Of a stretch of 64,000 nt of DNA, positions 59,477 to 64,000 are shown piece by piece (within the stretch, counting starts at the first letter, position 1; each line of letters opens with the position of its first letter). The notes beneath the pieces were generated by a model, which saw only the letters and a program-made list of their open reading frames with translations, searched no databases and had not been told where the DNA came from. The stretch lies in assembly GCF_020536995.1 (NCBI RefSeq), contig NC_068355.1, positions 121,468,532 to 121,532,531 on the forward strand, written 5' to 3'. This DNA comes from Dreissena polymorpha. Taxonomy: Eukaryota > Mollusca > Bivalvia > Myida > Dreissenidae. A program made the position numbers and the translations under genes.

Positions 59477-60944
59477 TTAATATACATTGCATCTCCACTC
59501 TATCGTGGTCCATTATATAGCAATGTTCAATATATCGCGAATCAGCTGTGGTGTTCAATATATCGCGAATCAGCTGTGGTTTTAAAAAATCAGGCAAGCA
59601 TGATCACTAAATGATAAATCAGAGAAATGTGAAAACAGTCGATTATTGACTGTTGTTTGCACACAGCAAGTGTTTGTAGCACTTAATAAATAACCAATAA
59701 ATGTCACGTCCAAAATAATAATGCCATTTAACAGGTAAATAAAGCGTTTAATTTTGCTATTGGTCATTCTGTCTCTGTTCACAAAATTACATAGCAAGTA
59801 TGGCTATGAGCAATACAGTGTCACTTAAACATAAACAGTTCTTGATTACTTTACATGAACTGAAGTCACAACAACTTTAAGTGAAGGATTTGGTTACAAC
59901 TTCCTTAAAAGGTGGGCGGTATAGGTAATAAGAAGGCTATTTAAAGCAGTTTACGGAGCACTTAATATCATTTATGACTTAGATAGTATGGGAAACAACG
60001 TGGGAGTGAAATTAAAACAAAATTTACAACTGTCTGGATTTTACATGTACTTGTACATGTAGGTTTTAACTTGGCAATAAAAACTGACAATCGTTTATGT
60101 GACTTAGATGATAAAAGAACTTTGATACAGAGTTAAGTGTGTGCTTTTGACTTTGATATCAAAACTGTTCAAAACATTGCATTCATTTTTGGAGGTTTCG
60201 CTTGTGAGTTTGGATTATTTTCCATCAATTAGGTAATTTGAATTCAACAGTATATATACATTTGATGTTTGAATATTAAATGCATTGTTGTACCTAATTA
60301 ATCTTAATACATGTGTATATATATATGTGAAAAAACAGCATCATCATTTAAAGAATTATAGACTATGGGTTATACATGTATTACTTTTTATCCCATCATC
60401 AGACGTGCATTGTCGAAATAAACTACTGTGGAATAAATTTTCCTCTATTTTGGCAGTGCTGAAATATAGATGTCACGCGCGGCGGAGAATGGTCATATTA
60501 CTCGGAATCGACTATAAAGTAATCGTTTTTAGTAAAATCAAATCAGATTCAACAAAACAAACAATTTGATACCAAGATGTAATATATTTTTAACACATAA
60601 AGCAACTAAAAAACCAAAAAAACATTATTTACAAATATTAAGTGCGCGTACTCGTGACGTCATTATTAACACGTCATACGACATAATGCATGTTCTGTCA
60701 AGCTAAAACAGCAGTTGTTTAGTGCGTTTTTTTTTTATTTTTCTTAAAAATCAGGGACGTAGAGGTATGATAAACAGAAAAACAGGTTAGTTACTGATCT
60801 TTTTGTAATGTATTAGGCTCGGCACGATTAAAATAATGAAGCAATGTTTGCTTAAAATAACTTTGGGATTTTCCGTGTAGTTTGATTTTCCTATTCTATT
60901 TTTAAAGAAATAATTTACGAATAAGAAAATTGATGGGATAAATC

Positions 60945-61083
60945 GAATACTAGGTCGGTGCCGAATAAAGCAAAGTTTATTTTGCTCGGCACGAAAATCT
61001 GAACCACTCGCCAAGGCTCGTGGTTCAGATTTTCTAAGCCTCGCAAAATAAACTTTGCTTTATTCGGCACCGACCTAGTATTC
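60945..61083. repeat. Second copy of the 139-bp hairpin
   Basis: Identical by eye to 58700-58838, within unit 2 of the tandem duplication. Confidence 0.95.
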
Positions 61084-61209
61084 TCTATTTACTTGGCTCA
61101 TGGCTGAAAATTAAGCATTTAAGTGACTTATTTACAGATTTTCATATTTTTGAAAAAGGTAATTCAATATACTTACTAACAAATCTGTATAAAAATCTTA
61201 ACTAATTAA

Positions 61210-61719
61210 AGGGGCCTTTTCACGTTTGGGTAAATTGACAAAAATGAAAAAAGTTGTCTCAGATTCGCAAATTTTCGTTTTAGTTATTATATTTGTGAGG
61301 AAACAGTAATACTGAACATTAACCATGCTCTAAAATAGCCATTATATTCATCTTTTGACGATTAAAAAAAAATCAGAAAATTCTAAAGTGTCGCAACACG
61401 AAATGAATTAATAATTTGGAGAGTTCGGGCGTTGTTGTCATATTTTGTGAAACTACGAGGATTGCTTATATAAAGTATAAAATACATCTGGCGTTGTATA
61501 GGGAAGGATGGCCGAGTGGTCTAAGTCATAGACTTTTTGCTCTAGAACTCCAGGTGTCAGTGCATGATTCGAGTCCTGCTGAGGGTTACCTTTTTTTTCT
61601 TTTTAAAATTGTATTCTTAATTTTTTACTGGAGATTTGTATATCCAATGTTTACATTTACCAATATAAAGCATTTAATGACAAACTTCAAAACATGCCAA
61701 AATCTGTGAAAAGGCCCCT
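61210..61719. mobile_element. TTAA-flanked element, copy 3
   Basis: Counterpart of 58965-59476 in duplication unit 2, with TTAA at 61206-61209 and 61720-61723. It is shorter by one TA. Confidence 0.85.
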
Positions 61720-62438
61720 TTAATATACATTGCATCTCCACTCTATCGTGGTCCATTATATAGCAATGTTCAATATATCGCGAATCAGCTGTGGTGTTCA
61801 ATATATCGCGAATCAGCTGTGGTTTTAAAAAATCAGGCAAGCATGATCACTAAATGATAAATCAGAGAAATGTGAAAACAGTCGATTATTGACTGTTGTT
61901 TGCACACAGCAAGTGTTTGTAGCACTTAATAAATAACCAATAAATGTCACGTCCAAAATAATAATGCCATTTAACAGGTAAATAAAGCGTTTAATTTTGC
62001 TATTGGTCATTCTGTCTCTGTTCACAAAATTACATAGCAAGTATGGCTATAAGCAATACAGTGTCACTTAAACATAAACAGTTCTTGATTACTGAAAAAA
62101 TAATGATAATAGAAAAGATAAAAGCTTGTCAGTCCCAAACGTTCAAAATGTAGCTAGAAAAAAGTTCAAAAAAATGTATTGTAGTCACAGGGTTTTTAAA
62201 CAGTGACCACTTAAAGAAATATCTGCTGTGCTACCATTTCGCCATGCAGGCTTTGGCATCAGCGATTCATGAATCCTATGTTAGTATGACATATTTTAAG
62301 CTCACCTGAGCACAATGTGTTAAATCATTGACCAGTTCGAAATTAGTACTGGTTGGTTGAAAAACATAGCTGCAAGGTGGGGCATTTCTCCTTATATAGC
62401 TTTAGTAAAACCTTTCTAACACCCTAGAGGCCACATTA

Positions 62439-63346
62439 AGGCTAGTATTCAGTCTGTCCGTATTCGCATCCGTACCCGCATCCGTATCCGCAAAATCATG
62501 ATTCAGACGCTATATTCCATTATCCGCATACGTTGAACATATCTTTCTTTTTTGGGAAAACTTCTGAACTGAAAACATGTATACAGAAGAAGAGTTTTAC
62601 CATGTTTTGTTAATTGGTGCTGCTTTTGATCATGCGAAGAAGTGTAAACGTAAAATATGACACTTCATTTTATGCTTTCCGATGGTTTATAGAGAAATAT
62701 CAGTGAATTAAAACTGATAATTTCACTGTTTCAAACAGTGAAAAATTATCAGTGAAAATTATACTGTGAAATGAAGTCATTTTTACGAAATGTCGTCATT
62801 ATTTCAGCGAAATTCATTTGTTAAACTCGTAAACAATGTATATAATCTGTGAAAAAAGCATAAAATAAAAAGAAAATTTGTTGGATTCAGTGGAATATTG
62901 ATTTTAATTCACTTGTGATCATAGAAAATATATATTTCGTGAAAATATTATTTTCTATGATCACTCGTGAATTAAAATCGATAATCCACCGAATCCAACA
63001 AATGTCCTCTATTTAATTTTTACAAACTTTGTGGAAAATTGCTCGTTTTACATTTGAAGTGAAATCAGAGTGCCGATATGCAGAACTCCATTGGTTGTAA
63101 AATGCCGGGTAATTTTTCACGAATTCGATTAGTTTTTCAGGTGAATTTTGAGATAAGAGCTTTCCCCTCATCGTGCTAAATTCCATCCGTATCTTGTCCG
63201 CAACCGCATTAGAATGCTCACTTGAGCATTCTTTTGCGGACGCCTTTTGCGCGTGCGGATATGCGGATGCGGATGAATGGAATAAGTGCAGTGCATTTCA
63301 ACTTGTTCTATATTTTTGCGGATGCGGACAGATGGAATACTAGCCT
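62439..63346. mobile_element. Foldback element of GCGGATGCGGA motifs, TA-flanked
   Basis: AGGCTAGTATTCAGTCTGTCC and GGACAGATGGAATACTAGCCT are inverted ends, with TA on both sides (62437-62438 and 63347-63348). Without it the flanks read CCACATTATTGTC, matching the neighbouring unit CCACATTAATTGTC at 63606. Arms contain tandem CGCATCCGTA / TGCGGATGCGGA motifs. A hairpin MITE (62667-63012) is nested inside. Confidence 0.85.
62667..63012. repeat. Dispersed hairpin MITE nested in the foldback element
   Basis: Same family as 31051-31438: ATTTTATGCTTTCCGATGG start, CAGTGAATTAAAACTGATAA, GATCACTCGTGAATTAAAAT, AATCCACCGAATCCAACAAA and TGTCCTCTAT end. Confidence 0.9.
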
Positions 63347-63720
63347 TATTGTCGATCTTCATAAAATTTAGTAAGAAGATTTGTACCAATGATATCTTGA
63401 ACGAGTTTGAAAATGGTTCCAGTTGTGTGAAAAACATGCCAGCGGGGCATTTTTCCTTATATTGCTACAATTGGTCAGAAGATTTGTCCGCATGATATCT
63501 TTGATTGGTGCGAAAATTGTTCTGGTTGGTTGAATAACATTGACGCCAGGGGGCGGGGCATTTTCCTAATATGGCTATTGTAAAACCTTGTTAACACTCT
63601 AGGGGCCACATTAATTGTCAGATCTTCATGAAACTTATTTAAAAGATTCGTCCCAATGATATCTTATGAGCTGCAAATGGTTCTGGTTGGTTGAAAAGCA
63701 TGGCATCACATATCATACTA

Positions 63721-64000
63721 TTTTGTTCTTCACTAAAATTTTAACAGAACCAGCCTTCCATACTTTTATTTTCATTCAATTGATTACGCAATTTATGACG
63801 TACCTCATGTGACGTAATTTCAATGACGAAACTATACCTAGACTCTCTGGATTTTATGACAACAATTCGGACATGGATGGTTTTTATTTCGCAGTTAAAT
63901 ATTTTAAACATTGAACGATTCCAAAACGTATTTCGGATTTTGTGTTTGTCATGCATAATTGGGAGCTTCGATAGAAATAAACTTATTATAATCATTTGAC
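63721..64000. other. No gene seen
   Basis: AT-rich right edge of the window. The 84-codon minus frame at 63741-63995 has no recognisable motif. Confidence 0.5.

Larger units (their letters stand above)
57604..62093 (+). repeat. 2.25-kb direct tandem duplication, >99% identical
   Basis: Unit 1 is 57604-59850 (2247 bp) and unit 2 is 59851-62093 (2243 bp), exactly abutting. By eye the copies differ by about seven substitutions and two 2-bp length changes in TA runs (near 58071 and 59420), roughly 0.3%. Each unit contains a large hairpin, a TTAA-flanked tRNA-like element and a short repeated ATATATCGCGAATCAGCTGTGGT pair. No protein-coding gene is recognised in the unit. Confidence 0.95.
62307..63720 (-). 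repeat. ~165-170-bp tandem family, inverted relative to 1-905
   Basis: Minus-oriented units are recognisable by GGGGCATTT(C/T)TCCTTATAT (62381, 63447), CCAGGGGGCGGGGCATTTTC (63546), AACACTCTAGGGGCCACATT and GTCAGATCTTCATGAAACTT. The block begins at AGCTCACCTGAGC, matching the hairpin that closes the array at the left end of the window. It is interrupted by the insertion at 62439-63346. Confidence 0.85.

Overview
The window looks like nuclear DNA of a bivalve mollusc. It is AT-rich, has no operons, carries spliced genes with GT/AG junctions, includes a secreted C1q-domain gene of the kind expanded in bivalves, and is crowded with short palindromic and tandem repeats. A dreissenid-type mussel is a guess from the style of the repeats; no search was possible. 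Gene density is low.

Supported host genes are few. (1) The first coding exon of DNA topoisomerase 3-beta (TOP3B) is on the minus strand at 8970-9209; the rest of the gene should lie left of the window. (2) The last two coding exons of an unidentified minus-strand gene lie at 13844-14055 and 14220-14349. (3) A complete-looking three-exon plus-strand gene at 22007-27322 encodes a signal peptide, a minisatellite-encoded Pro-rich decapeptide stalk, an acidic linker, a short coiled coil and a C1q head. (4) A minus-strand first coding exon at 40127-40605 is followed by a decayed tandem copy of itself at 39501-39811. Possible single exons at 5210-5356, 11870-12013 and 34523-34693 are weak. A broken minus-strand copy of a repeated invertebrate protein family lies at 32261-33602.

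Most of the rest is transposon-derived. There are two L1/Tx1-like LINE fragments (18.4-19.7 kb, 27.7-29.9 kb) and two Jockey/CR1-like LINE copies (30.2-31.9 kb plus strand; 46.8-52.1 kb minus strand, with the centre of its reverse transcriptase replaced by 2 kb of tandem repeats). A Ty3-type gag-protease fossil lies at 5.5-7.3 kb, next to an LTR-like segment. Many non-autonomous DNA elements have readable ends: hAT-like copies with 8-bp (1382-2149, 7953-8918) or 6-bp (19892-21102) target duplications, TA-flanked long-TIR or foldback elements (12307-13086, 37526-38500, 42539-43154, 62439-63346), a TTA-flanked foldback (42002-42535), TTAA-flanked elements carrying a tRNA-like core (36172-36767 and two copies near 59 and 61 kb), and a 4-bp-TSD element (53011-53458).

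The right end holds a 2.25-kb direct tandem duplication (57604-59850 and 59851-62093) with about seven substitutions by eye, so it is very recent or an assembly artefact. The first kilobase and the last 1.7 kb carry opposite-orientation copies of one ~165-170-bp tandem family. Other notable structures are a 1.5-kb foldback built from GGCGTTATTACGCC-like units (16.45-17.94 kb) and a ~60-bp motif with a palindromic CRE (TGACGTCA) that recurs at three places.
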